Position numbers and translations under genes: made by a program. 64,000 bases of DNA, taken from assembly GCF_000722635.1 (NCBI RefSeq), contig NZ_JOKH01000003.1, positions 853,147 to 917,146 of the forward strand. The letters are read 5' to 3'. The stretch comes from Endozoicomonas numazuensis. Its GTDB lineage: Bacteria > Pseudomonadota > Gammaproteobacteria > Pseudomonadales > Endozoicomonadaceae. Positions 56,213 through 64,000 of the stretch are shown one piece after another. Numbering within the stretch: the stretch's first letter is position 1; the number at the start of each line of letters is the position of its first letter. The notes under the pieces were generated by a model, which was given only the letters and a program-made list of their open reading frames with translations, searched no databases and was not told the origin of the DNA.

Positions 56213-59200
56213 ATGCACTCACTGAATCTCGACTTCATTGACCTGTTCAGCGCCAAAACTGCCCAGCGGGGGCTGGATTACTTCCGTCGAAATAAAGTTA
56301 TCTCACTGGAGCTGGATGATGAGGCAGGCGTTCTAAGTGGGCAAGTCAAAGGATCAGGAGGCAAGGTCTATCTGGTCGATATTGAACTGAATCCCTATCC
56401 AGGTGATCCTGATGAAGACCCTATATCAGGCACCTGCACCTGCCCCATGCAGTTCAACTGCAAACACGTCTGCGCCCTTCTGCTGAAGGCAGAAAAGTAT
56501 TTTGGCGCGGATCGAATGAATGCATTGCTGGGTGAAGAAAACTGGGACAATACGGAGTCGGAGCTGGACGAAATGATCACAGATCTGGCTCAGACGCTCG
56601 TTTTTAAAGGAGACGCCCTAGTATTAGAAGAGCTCAAAACCCACATAAAGCAAAGCCTCCCGAGCATATTGAGTGAAGGAAGCGGCAGCCTTTCTGCTGA
56701 AGAGTCCAGACTGGAAAACAGCAGAAACAGATGGCTCACACAATTAAAGGCCGTCAGCAAACCAAAATCTGAGTCACCACACACTGACCGACTCTCAGCA
56801 AACCGCTCCACCACAAACTGTCTGGTCTATTTCTTAGAGCCTGATCGATATGGCCTAAATCGTTCTTTCTCAGTCAGACTCTACCTTTCACGCTACCTGA
56901 AAAAAGGCGGATTCGGTAAACCTAATATTTACAACGGGGCACACCACTGTATTCAAAATAACAACTGGCCTGTGAGCATCAATCCAGAAGACATAAAAAT
57001 ACTCAAAACAGCCTGGGTGGACGGTTCCCTCAACTACTATGGCAGTGAATTAAGCCTGAAAGGAGAAGAGGGCTTTGAGCTGCTGACCCGTATCATCAAC
57101 ACAGGTCGTTGTCTGGTTGACCTTCAAGAGCGGATAGTCGTAGAACCTGCAGAGCCATTACGTGGCGAAGTGCAATGGCAAGCCGATGAAAAGGGGTTAC
57201 AACAACCTGCTCTTGTAGATCAGCAAGGTCATCATCTGAATCTTCTGGCCACGACACCGCCCAGCTATCTGAAAGTATTCGAGCAGAAAGCGGAGTGTGG
57301 CGAGCTGACCCAGCTTCCCAACGGAGCCTTGCTGCAAACTTTGCTGGATGCCCCTCCTCTGGATAACAAAGGTGTGGAAGAAGCCTCAAAAGTCCTTTCA
57401 AACTTGATTCATGATCCTGACAACCAAGGTATTGCACTTCCCAAAAAAATCTCGGCACGGATTATAAAACCAAAACCCGTGCTCAGGCTGGACGGCGTTC
57501 CCTGGACCGGGGAGCCAGCCACGCTCCGGAAGAATCACAGTCCGACAGAAGAAACATTAGCCCGTGCACAACTGTCATTCTCCTACGATGGCAACAGGGT
57601 TTCTCACGCCAGTGTCCTGGATACCCTTCCCTCAAAACATGACGAGCAAACCGTCATTCCCCGTCAACGTCAAACAGAAGAGACGTTAGCCAAACAGCTC
57701 CCCTTTGAGTTACAGCCATCGTATCGAAAAAAAATCGTGACCAAGCAGCTCATGGACCATGATCTGATAATGGGGCCTCCTGGCCTGCATAGCCAGAAGC
57801 TCTGGCTGGCTTTCATGAATCAGACGTTGCCAGAACTGGAAGACAACGGCTGGCTGATTGAAATAGATGAGAGCTTTCCCTTTCAATTCGAAACCCTGTC
57901 TGAAGACGACTGGTATGCGGGCCTTGAAGAGTCAGAAAACGACTGGTTTAACCTGCAACTGGGCTTTAACATTGATGGCAAATCAATAGACCTGCTGCCA
58001 CTGTTGGCCAGGCAACTGGATGCACTGCCCGACCAGACCCAGCTGAAGTCTATGGAGAAAGATGCACCGGTGCCCATTCAGATACCCGGTGGACAGTTCA
58101 TCAATATGCCCGCTGAACGTCTGAGCCTGATTCTGGGCACTCTACTGGAGCTCTTCGGTGACCGCCCATTAAGCGACTATCGCTTGCAAACCCACCATGC
58201 CGAGATTTGGGAAGAACTGCATAATGGCCTGGACCTGCCCTGGTCAGGTGGAGAAAAGCTGCTGGAACTGGGAAAAAAGCTGAAGAAATTCAAGCGACTG
58301 AAAAAAGTCAAACCGGCTAAACACCTTAACGCAGAACTGAGACCCTATCAGCAGCAGGGACTCTCCTGGCTTCAGTTTCTTAGAGAATATGGCCTCAACG
58401 GTATTCTGGCAGACGATATGGGGCTGGGGAAAACCCTGCAGACACTGGCTCATTTACAGTTGGAGAAACAACGCCTGACCCGTTCAAAAAGCCGAAAACC
58501 CAGTCTGGTAGTCTGTCCTACCAGCTTGCTTCATAACTGGGCACGAGAAGCGCAACGATTTACACCGAACCTGAACGTTCATATTCACCACGGAACCCGA
58601 AGAGAAAGCGAGGCTATCCAACACGCCGATCTGGTACTTACCAGTTATGGTGTCGTGCAGAGAGATTATAAGGAATTATCCGAAACCACTTTCCACCTGC
58701 TGATACTGGATGAAGCGCAAGCGGTTAAAAATCCCAACGCCAAAAGTGCCAAAGCCGTTCGTTGTCTGCAGGCCAGTCACAAAGTGTGCCTGACTGGAAC
58801 CCCCATGGAGAATCATTTAGGGGAACTCTGGTCGCTGTTTGATTTCTTGATGCCCGGCTTTCTCGGCGCTCGTGATCAGTTTACCCGCTTCTACCGGACG
58901 CCCATCGAAAAGCACAACCAGCGAGAACCATCCAAACGACTGCAAAAGCGTATTGCTCCCTTTATGATGCGCAGGAAAAAGGAACTGGTGGCTAAAGAGC
59001 TGCCTCCAAAAACAGAAATACTCCGAACGACCGAGCTGTCCGGCCCTCAGCGAGACCTTTATGAAACCATCCGGGCCAGTATGGAAGCCAGGGTCCAGGC
59101 CGAAATCGAAAAGAAAGGTCTGGCCCGCTCACAAATTGTCATACTGGATGCCTTGCTGAAGATGCGCCAGGCCTGCTGTGACCCATCACTGGTCAAACTG

Positions 59201-59746
59201 GAACAGGCAGAGGCCATCAAGGACTCCGCAAAGCTTGATCTGCTTATGACTCTGGTTAAGCCCATCGTGGAGGAAGGCCGGAAAATTCTGATTTTCTCAC
59301 AATTCACCAGTATGCTGACGTTGATTGAAACACGTCTGAAAGCAGCCGGTATTCCATGGGTCAAACTGACAGGTCAGACCCGTAATCGCAAACAACCCAT
59401 TCAGGACTTTCAGGAAGGGCGTGTGCCGGTATTCCTGATCAGTCTGAAAGCCGGGGGCACCGGATTGAACCTCACAGCCGCTGACACCGTTATTCACTAT
59501 GACCCCTGGTGGAATCCTGCAGTGGAAGAACAGGCCAGCGATCGTGCTCATCGCATTGGTCAGGATAAACCGGTCTTTGTCTACAAACTGGTGACGGAAG
59601 GGACGGTCGAAGAAAAAATTCAGGCCCTGAAGGAAAAGAAACAGGCCATCGCAGACTCACTCTACGGTGACACCGGGCGCAAGAAAAAACAGACGCTCAC
59701 GGCGGAAGACTTGCAGGTGCTGTTTGAACCCATAAAATCAGCCTGA
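56213..59746 (+). CDS. SWIM zinc finger + SNF2-family helicase (RapA/HepA-like)
   Basis: 1177 residues. A SWIM zinc finger near 75-90 (CTCPMQFNCKHVCALLL) precedes a long middle region and a C-terminal SNF2 ATPase: DDMGLGKTLQTL (Walker A), LLILDEAQAVKN (motif II), LTGTPMENHLGELWSLFDF (III), LKAGGTGLNLTAADTVIHYD and RAHRIGQD (V-VI). All motors look intact. SWIM-SNF2 proteins are common in bacteria and are thought to remodel DNA-protein complexes; the exact role is unknown. It is the largest ordinary gene here. Confidence 0.93.
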   Translation: MHSLNLDFIDLFSAKTAQRGLDYFRRNKVISLELDDEAGVLSGQVKGSGGKVYLVDIELNPYPGDPDEDPISGTCTCPMQFNCKHVCALLLKAEKYFGADRMNALLGEENWDNTESELDEMITDLAQTLVFKGDALVLEELKTHIKQSLPSILSEGSGSLSAEESRLENSRNRWLTQLKAVSKPKSESPHTDRLSANRSTTNCLVYFLEPDRYGLNRSFSVRLYLSRYLKKGGFGKPNIYNGAHHCIQNNNWPVSINPEDIKILKTAWVDGSLNYYGSELSLKGEEGFELLTRIINTGRCLVDLQERIVVEPAEPLRGEVQWQADEKGLQQPALVDQQGHHLNLLATTPPSYLKVFEQKAECGELTQLPNGALLQTLLDAPPLDNKGVEEASKVLSNLIHDPDNQGIALPKKISARIIKPKPVLRLDGVPWTGEPATLRKNHSPTEETLARAQLSFSYDGNRVSHASVLDTLPSKHDEQTVIPRQRQTEETLAKQLPFELQPSYRKKIVTKQLMDHDLIMGPPGLHSQKLWLAFMNQTLPELEDNGWLIEIDESFPFQFETLSEDDWYAGLEESENDWFNLQLGFNIDGKSIDLLPLLARQLDALPDQTQLKSMEKDAPVPIQIPGGQFINMPAERLSLILGTLLELFGDRPLSDYRLQTHHAEIWEELHNGLDLPWSGGEKLLELGKKLKKFKRLKKVKPAKHLNAELRPYQQQGLSWLQFLREYGLNGILADDMGLGKTLQTLAHLQLEKQRLTRSKSRKPSLVVCPTSLLHNWAREAQRFTPNLNVHIHHGTRRESEAIQHADLVLTSYGVVQRDYKELSETTFHLLILDEAQAVKNPNAKSAKAVRCLQASHKVCLTGTPMENHLGELWSLFDFLMPGFLGARDQFTRFYRTPIEKHNQREPSKRLQKRIAPFMMRRKKELVAKELPPKTEILRTTELSGPQRDLYETIRASMEARVQAEIEKKGLARSQIVILDALLKMRQACCDPSLVKLEQAEAIKDSAKLDLLMTLVKPIVEEGRKILIFSQFTSMLTLIETRLKAAGIPWVKLTGQTRNRKQPIQDFQEGRVPVFLISLKAGGTGLNLTAADTVIHYDPWWNPAVEEQASDRAHRIGQDKPVFVYKLVTEGTVEEKIQALKEKKQAIADSLYGDTGRKKKQTLTAEDLQVLFEPIKSA

Positions 59747-59846
59747 TAGCCGTGTACTAATCCAGACCTGATCTGACAGTTACCGATTTTCAAGAAGGTG
59801 TCTGTCAGATCAAGCTACATTCACGAACTTTTCCATCCAGATCTTT

Positions 59847-60407
59847 TTGCCATCAAGTAAGGTTTCCATTCGACCCGATGTTAAACACTTTCTCTGGTTC
59901 AACATAGACAGCAAAGAATTTCGCCGTGCCCTGGGTGACGATACTTTATTCCATATGGATGAAAGCCCAGTCTCCTACCTGGAGCATTGGCAAACCATGG
60001 AAATAGAGTTCTACCGTTCATCCGCAGGGAAAGTATCTGCCATTCCCGATATTTCACAACGCTATGGTCGTTTATTTATCAGTCAAGATGCTCATGCGGC
60101 TCTGCACCCATTGATTGACTCTTGCGGTGAGTTTTTACCGGTCACATACAACAAGATGCATGGATATATCTTCAATGTATTAACCCTGTCCGATGACGCC
60201 CTGGACCTGAATCTCTGCAAAAAAAATCAATGGGGTGAAATAGACTGGATTGCTTTTGATGAGCAGAAATTGCAAGACTCTCCTCTATTCAGAATTGAGT
60301 ACGACAACTATATGGGTGTGTATTGTAATAAGCAGTTCAAGAAAGCCTGTGAAGATGCAGGCTTACAAGATGTGAGGTTCAGCCCAGACCTGTCTGGGGC
60401 TCCTTGA
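59847..60407 (+). CDS. Imm11/DUF1629-like putative immunity protein
   Basis: About 186 residues if the TTG at 59847 is used; the frame is open from 59772 with no ATG or GTG, and the first in-frame ATG is 36 codons later, so the start is uncertain and a 5' loss is possible. The body matches the Imm11 (DUF1629) pattern: AIPDISQRYGRLFISQDAH, CGEFLPVTYNK, YIFNVLTLSDDALDL, SPLFRIEYDN and KACEDAGLQDVRF. Imm11 proteins protect against polymorphic toxins; none is seen nearby, so this may be an orphan immunity gene. It abuts the phage tail remnant. Confidence 0.65.
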   Translation: MPSSKVSIRPDVKHFLWFNIDSKEFRRALGDDTLFHMDESPVSYLEHWQTMEIEFYRSSAGKVSAIPDISQRYGRLFISQDAHAALHPLIDSCGEFLPVTYNKMHGYIFNVLTLSDDALDLNLCKKNQWGEIDWIAFDEQKLQDSPLFRIEYDNYMGVYCNKQFKKACEDAGLQDVRFSPDLSGAP

Positions 60408-60413
60408 TTTCTA

Positions 60414-61910
60414 TTATTGGGATGACTCAACAGTCAGTAGCCTAATGTTCAGGCTCAGGGCTTTTTTCAGGTTGCTGATGGATGCGTTATCGCCCTGCTG
60501 TTTGGCAATAGCCAGCTGTGATTCCAGTTCCTGTTTCCGGGCTTCAAACCGACGACGGTCAATGTCGTCTTGTTTGCCTTGCAGACGATCCAGTTCATCC
60601 TGCAGTCCTTCCAGGGTACCTCGAGTGCTGTCAGCCAAGCGTTCCATACTCGATTCGGCCTGTTCGATGGCACTGTTCAGTCGATCCAGGTCTTGCTGAT
60701 TGAGCAGGTTCATAGAATCGGCAGCAGCCCTGCCCTGGCTGGCCAGAGCCTCTGCCGAAATAGAACCGCCTTGATAACCTTGCACCCGTTCTTCCAGGGC
60801 GATCTTTTGCTCATAAAATTCCGCTTTTACGGCAGTGGCATGGGTGGCCGTATTTTGCATCCACCGGCCCAGTCCAGTGACATCTGCACCCACATTAGCC
60901 GTCTGTAGCTGGTGCAGTTCTTCTGTGGTTTCTGCCAATACGGCCTTGAGCTGTCCAATCTCACTCAGCGTATCTGTGGTGTCGACTTGAGTGGCTCCCT
61001 GCATGGCCAGAAAGGTGTCTTCTGCCTGGGCACTCAAGCCGTAGAGTTCGGCGGTGATGCTATTGTAAAAGCCCACCAGTCCATCTAATGAGCTGGAGGT
61101 CTGGGCTGCCTCTGTCGCTTGCTTGTCACCCGCTTCTTCTACTGCATCTCCCAGTGACCGGGCCGCATCAGCAGCCGACTCTGCGCCTTCTTCCCGCTCA
61201 GCCAGCTTCTGTCGACTGGCTTCCAGGGCTTCGTTGTATTGATCTTGGGTCAGGGTACCGTCAGCGAAGGCTTGGGAGAGTTTCACAGCCAGGTCTGCCA
61301 GTTCGGTGCGTGTTTCTGAGGTATTGATCTGCTTGAGGGCATCGGCGGCATCCGTGAAGGCTTTTTTGGCGGCCTGGGCTGACTGGACATAGACCGAGTT
61401 AAGTTTGACCACATCCTGCTCGACGGACTTTGTCATTTTCTGGCTCTCGTTGCGGATAGCTTGCTGGGTCGTTTGACTGGATTGAAGAATGGCTTCGCCC
61501 AGTGTCTGCCAGCTGTTGTTAATGTCCTGCACATCTTCTTTCACGGCTTCCCTGAAACCCGCCGACACCGCTTTAAGTGATGCACTGAAGGACTGGAGTT
61601 TCTGAGCGGACTCCAGGGAACGCTGGAGAGATCGGGAAGGCTTCTCAGTCTGTTGAAATTCCCTGGCCAGCTTCTCAACCCGTGCTTCCGCTTCCCGGTA
61701 GGCTTTGCCTGCATCGCGAACCACTGCTGTCTGTTTTTGAAAAGACGACAAAAGACGATCTTGCCTCTGCAAATCAGGCAGTTTTTGTTTGAGGATTTTG
61801 GCTTCTTTACGGAGGGATTCGAGAGAGGAGGCTGACTGGAGGACGGTTTTGGATAGGGTGGCTTTGGCTTTTAGTATCAGCCTGAGGGCTGATTCCTTGA
61901 TGGTAGACAT
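60414..61910 (-). CDS. Phage tail tape-measure-like protein, short
   Basis: 498 residues, almost all helical and coiled coil (Gln/Ala/Ser/Glu-rich), with a start (MSTIKESALRLILKAKATLS) and heptad-like order typical of tape-measure proteins. It lacks the central membrane segments and the long repeat region of complete ones and is shorter than usual, so it is probably a truncated copy. AGAGGA lies 4 nt before the ATG. Its position beside the tail-tube-like gene on the same strand supports the call. Confidence 0.65.
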   Translation of the reverse strand: MSTIKESALRLILKAKATLSKTVLQSASSLESLRKEAKILKQKLPDLQRQDRLLSSFQKQTAVVRDAGKAYREAEARVEKLAREFQQTEKPSRSLQRSLESAQKLQSFSASLKAVSAGFREAVKEDVQDINNSWQTLGEAILQSSQTTQQAIRNESQKMTKSVEQDVVKLNSVYVQSAQAAKKAFTDAADALKQINTSETRTELADLAVKLSQAFADGTLTQDQYNEALEASRQKLAEREEGAESAADAARSLGDAVEEAGDKQATEAAQTSSSLDGLVGFYNSITAELYGLSAQAEDTFLAMQGATQVDTTDTLSEIGQLKAVLAETTEELHQLQTANVGADVTGLGRWMQNTATHATAVKAEFYEQKIALEERVQGYQGGSISAEALASQGRAAADSMNLLNQQDLDRLNSAIEQAESSMERLADSTRGTLEGLQDELDRLQGKQDDIDRRRFEARKQELESQLAIAKQQGDNASISNLKKALSLNIRLLTVESSQ

Positions 61911-61960
61911 AGTCCTCTCCCTGGCTCAAACACAATAGAACTAACAGTCAAAATTAAAAT

Positions 61961-61976
61961 GGTCTAAAATAAGACC
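61961..61976. promoter_or_regulatory. Likely relBE operator
   Basis: GGTCT-AAAATA-AGACC, a perfect 5-bp inverted repeat in an AT-rich promoter region 31 bp before the antitoxin start; a strong AAGGAG follows. It is suited to autoregulation. Confidence 0.5.
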
Positions 61977-62007
61977 TGTTTTTAGAACTAAATAAGGAGT
62001 ATTTACT

Positions 62008-62259
62008 ATGAGACAGATATTAGCGGATTGCTCGGCAAGTATTTCAGAGCTCAAGAAAAACCCGACAGCATTGCTGGCTCAGTCAGATGGTTCACCCATA
62101 GCTATCCTCAACCACAATAAGCCAACAGCTTATCTGATTCCGGCAGAGACCTACGAGTGGTTGATGGATGCCCTGGATGACCAGGAGTTATCCAGACTGG
62201 TTGAGGAACGTCGGAAAGACCGGGATCAGGCTGTGGAAGTGAACCTGGATGACTTATAA
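62008..62259 (+). CDS. RelB/Phd-type antitoxin (StbD/YefM-like)
   Basis: 83 residues. The N-terminal Phd/YefM DNA-binding fold is clear: ADCSASISELKKNPTALLAQ, IAILNHNKPTAYLIPAETYE. A charged C-terminal tail (LVEERRKDRDQAVEVNLDDL) would cover the toxin. AAGGAG precedes the ATG. It overlaps the toxin start by 11 bp. The pair reads opposite to the phage tail genes around it. Confidence 0.92.
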   Translation: MRQILADCSASISELKKNPTALLAQSDGSPIAILNHNKPTAYLIPAETYEWLMDALDDQELSRLVEERRKDRDQAVEVNLDDL

Positions 62260-62536
62260 GCTCAAGTTCCTTCCGGCAGCTATGAAAGAGTGGGACAAGC
62301 TGGCCTCTCCATTGCGTAATCAGTTTAAGAAAAAACTGGCAGAGCGTTTGGAGAATCCTCATGTTCTCTCAGCCAAGCTGAAAGGCTACGACAACGTATA
62401 CAAAATCAAACTACGAACAGCTGGATACCGCCTGGCATACGAAGTTATTGAGGAGGAGGTTGTTGTATATGTATTAGCCATCGGCAATCGAGACAAGGAC
62501 GCTGTCTATAAGACCTTAAGAAAACGACGCCCATAA
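62249..62536 (+). CDS. relE: RelE/StbE-type mRNA interferase toxin
   Basis: 95 residues of the RelE/ParE fold: MTYKLKFLPAAMKEWDKLAS, LKGYDNVYKIKLRTAGYRLAYEV and VVVYVLAIGNRDKDAVYKTLRKR. The basic residues used by RelE to cut mRNA on the ribosome (Lys/Arg in helix 2, YRLAYEV, terminal KRR) are present. The end is 8 bp from the convergent tail gene's stop. Confidence 0.92.
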   Translation: MTYKLKFLPAAMKEWDKLASPLRNQFKKKLAERLENPHVLSAKLKGYDNVYKIKLRTAGYRLAYEVIEEEVVVYVLAIGNRDKDAVYKTLRKRRP

Positions 62537-62544
62537 GCATCCCC

Positions 62545-62985
62545 TTACCCAGCCAGATCCAACTGCATAAACGCACTCAGCCCATTCCCGGAAATCGACG
62601 TATCCGCCAACACATCCACCTGAAGGGGAATGCTGGCGAAATCATCAGAGATAAAGCCCAGATTCTGAACCGGTGAGAACTTCACCCTGAGGGCTTCATC
62701 AATGACCGGTGTGATTGAGGCTGCGGTGACATTGCCCCGCAAGGCCAGGGAGATATTACTGGCGGTAAAATCATGGGCCACCAGATTGGCGGTAATGCCC
62801 GACACCCGGCTGATAACATTGCGATTACCGCCGCCTCCAAGATAGTTTTTCAACTCCTTACAGTCTTCTTCAAAACTGAAATTGAACTCACTGACGTTGC
62901 CGATGGACAACAGTGGCGCGGATTTGTCGTAGGGCTGAATATGGATACTACCATCGCCAATAAAGCTGCGATCGATGGTGGACAT
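62545..62985 (-). pseudogene. Phage tail-tube-like protein, internal deletion
   Basis: 146 residues. The N-terminal half (GDGSIHIQPYDKSAPLLSIG, NVSEFNFSFEEDCKELKNYL, HDFTASNISLALRGN) and the C terminus (FISDDFASIPLQVDVLADTS) match opposite ends of a phage tail-tube-type protein of about 300 residues. They join directly at VIDEALR/VKFSP, so some 150 residues in the middle appear to be missing in frame. GGAG precedes the ATG. It may still be translated but is unlikely to build a tail. Confidence 0.6.
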
Positions 62986-63010
62986 AGAGTTCTCCTTCCT
63001 TGAAGAGGAT

Positions 63011-63550
63011 TTAAAAAACGGTCTCGAGGGTCAGGGTGATATCTGCAAAAGACAGTTGTCCCTGGCTGGGAGCGATATCAAATTGGGTTTCAGAGAAAGT
63101 CAGTTTTCGGCATTGCTCTGCCAACGCTTTATCATTACTCAAGGCTTGCCGAATCGTTCTTGAGAACTCCAGCAAAGCATAAGTCGCCCGGTCATTGGTG
63201 GGTACTACGGCACTGAGATTAAAAAGCCACTGGTCTTTACGACGGCTGCCCTGTTGTTGCAATTCACTGATCGACTCCAGTTGCAATAGTATGGCTGAAG
63301 CTTTTCCAGCACCTGAATGGCACTGTTCAGGATCGGCAAGCTCTGCTTTTCCAGGGGCAAACCCATCCACATCATGCGACCCGACTTTCTGGAGCGCTGA
63401 TATTTATGCTGCCAGTTGGCTTTTCGCTTGAAGACCATGGAATGCGAAGCGTTGACCGGCTGCATTAAAAAAGCGCCTTCCCAGAAGTGCTTGCCGGTTC
63501 TGACGCCTTGCTTGGTTTGCCCAGATAATGAGCCGGTATATACCCGTGAT
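63011..63550 (-). pseudogene. Phage minor tail-like gene, frameshifted and 5' truncated
   Basis: Two minus-strand frames make one phage protein. The upstream part (about 63550 to 63300: TGSLSGQTKQGVRTGKHFWE, AFLMQPVNASHSMVFKRK, LPILNSAIQVLEKL) continues in another frame (63300 to 63011: AILLQLESISELQQQ to LSFADITLTLETVF). A frameshift near 63295-63305 breaks it. Its 5' end stops where the IS630 fragment begins. Confidence 0.6.
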
Positions 63551-63552
63551 CA

Positions 63553-63893
63553 TTGAGGAAAAGTGAATCGAGTATCAACCGTCATCTCGACGACTATCTT
63601 CAAAAGGAAAAGCTGAAGCCTGAAAATGGTGGCAGCGAAAGTCATTTGGATGAGGAGCAAACCCTGCAATTAATCGAACATATCTCTGAACATACTTATG
63701 CTCATACCCATCAGATTGTCACTTACATTGCTCAGCGCTGGGACATCAAATACACCGTTTCAGGACTGAACAAGTGGCTACACCAGAACCGCTTCACCTA
63801 CAAAAAACCGAAGGGCATTCCACACAAGGCTGATGCTGATAAACAGGCTGAGTTTATCGAGCTCTATACCCATTGGATTTCAAGATGCTACTA
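63553..63893 (+). pseudogene. IS630-family transposase fragment, broken at both ends
   Basis: About 113 residues: LDEEQTLQLIEHISEHTYAH, QRWDIKYTVSGLNKWLHQNR, FTYKKPKGIPHKADADKQ. This is the linker/winged-helix part before the DDE domain of IS630 transposases. The N-terminal helix-turn-helix is missing, and the frame is cut just before the catalytic domain by a MITE at 63894; the TA before the MITE fits target choice of Tc1/IS630-type elements. Confidence 0.8.
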
Positions 63894-64000
63894 GGAGGCT
63901 GACCGAGAATAGACAGCCCGGCCTAAAATCCAGAAAGAACGGCCATCTTTTCCACTGAATTTGCTTAAATAGGTCAACTATTCGCACAAATTCAGTGAAA
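63894..64000. mobile_element. MITE, left part (runs past window end)
   Basis: Starts GGAGGCTGACCGAGAATAG right after a TA, and its first 70 bp resemble the 40919 element. Near the window end an inverted copy begins (CACTGAATTTG versus CAAATTCAGTG around 63953-63998), so the whole element is probably a palindromic MITE of about 200 bp. It interrupts the IS630 transposase fragment. Confidence 0.75.

Overview
The window looks like a chromosomal segment of a marine, host-associated gammaproteobacterium, most like Oceanospirillales / Endozoicomonadaceae. This is inference from protein style (YgiQ, MdlAB, a TtpC-type TonB system), many short repeats, IS200/IS605, IS1 and IS630 remnants, and eukaryote-like proteins. 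No rRNA or other marker gene is present to prove the taxon.

Layout. 1-6.1 kb: 3' part of ygiQ, then a 4-kb AT-rich insert carrying one very large YobI-type P-loop NTPase, then a second, partial copy of the ygiQ 3' end. 6.1-10.5 kb: an ascorbate-type PTS (IIA-IIB-IIC) in operon with a split transketolase. 10.5-12.1 kb: DUF1244 protein, a 20-bp tandem repeat array and an aldo/keto reductase. 12.1-13.0 kb: a 211-residue protein that reads like a BLF1/CNF-type glutamine deamidase, with a consensus CRP box upstream. 13.0-17.3 kb: RND efflux pair. 17.4-24.1 kb: GNAT acetyltransferase and MdlAB ABC exporter; a HipBA module sits upstream of mdlA and is bounded by a partial copy of the mdlA 5' end. 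24.3-32.3 kb: a complete TonB2-type energy-transduction operon (DUF3450, TtpC, ExbB, ExbD, TonB, TPR protein) downstream of a TonB-dependent receptor. 33.4-37.5 kb: M16 lipoprotein peptidase, an orphan XRE regulator, and a VapBC pair enclosed by perfect 26-bp direct repeats. 37.7-44.1 kb: a peptide-type ABC importer with a MITE between its two permease genes. 44.1-44.7 kb: repeat arrays. 44.6-51.4 kb: CadC-type regulator, secreted JAMM-like DUF4329 protein, eukaryote-like Ser/Thr kinase, outer-membrane lipoprotein-sorting protein and AlkC-type glycosylase. 51.4-53.8 kb: an IS605-type element with intact tnpA and tnpB, an IS1 remnant and a truncated tRNA-Arg. 53.8-59.7 kb: RecD2 and SWIM/SNF2 helicases. 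59.8-64 kb: Imm11-like protein, a decayed phage tail cluster with a RelBE pair inserted in it, a truncated IS630 transposase and a second MITE.

The most striking pattern is that three defence or toxin-antitoxin cassettes (YobI, HipBA, VapBC) are each bounded by direct repeats, two of them made of duplicated ends of the adjacent host gene. This suggests a shared route of cargo acquisition that restores the invaded gene. The second theme is possible host interaction: the deamidase-like protein, the secreted JAMM-like protein and the kinase. Gene functions are read from motifs and remembered family features; no database search was run.
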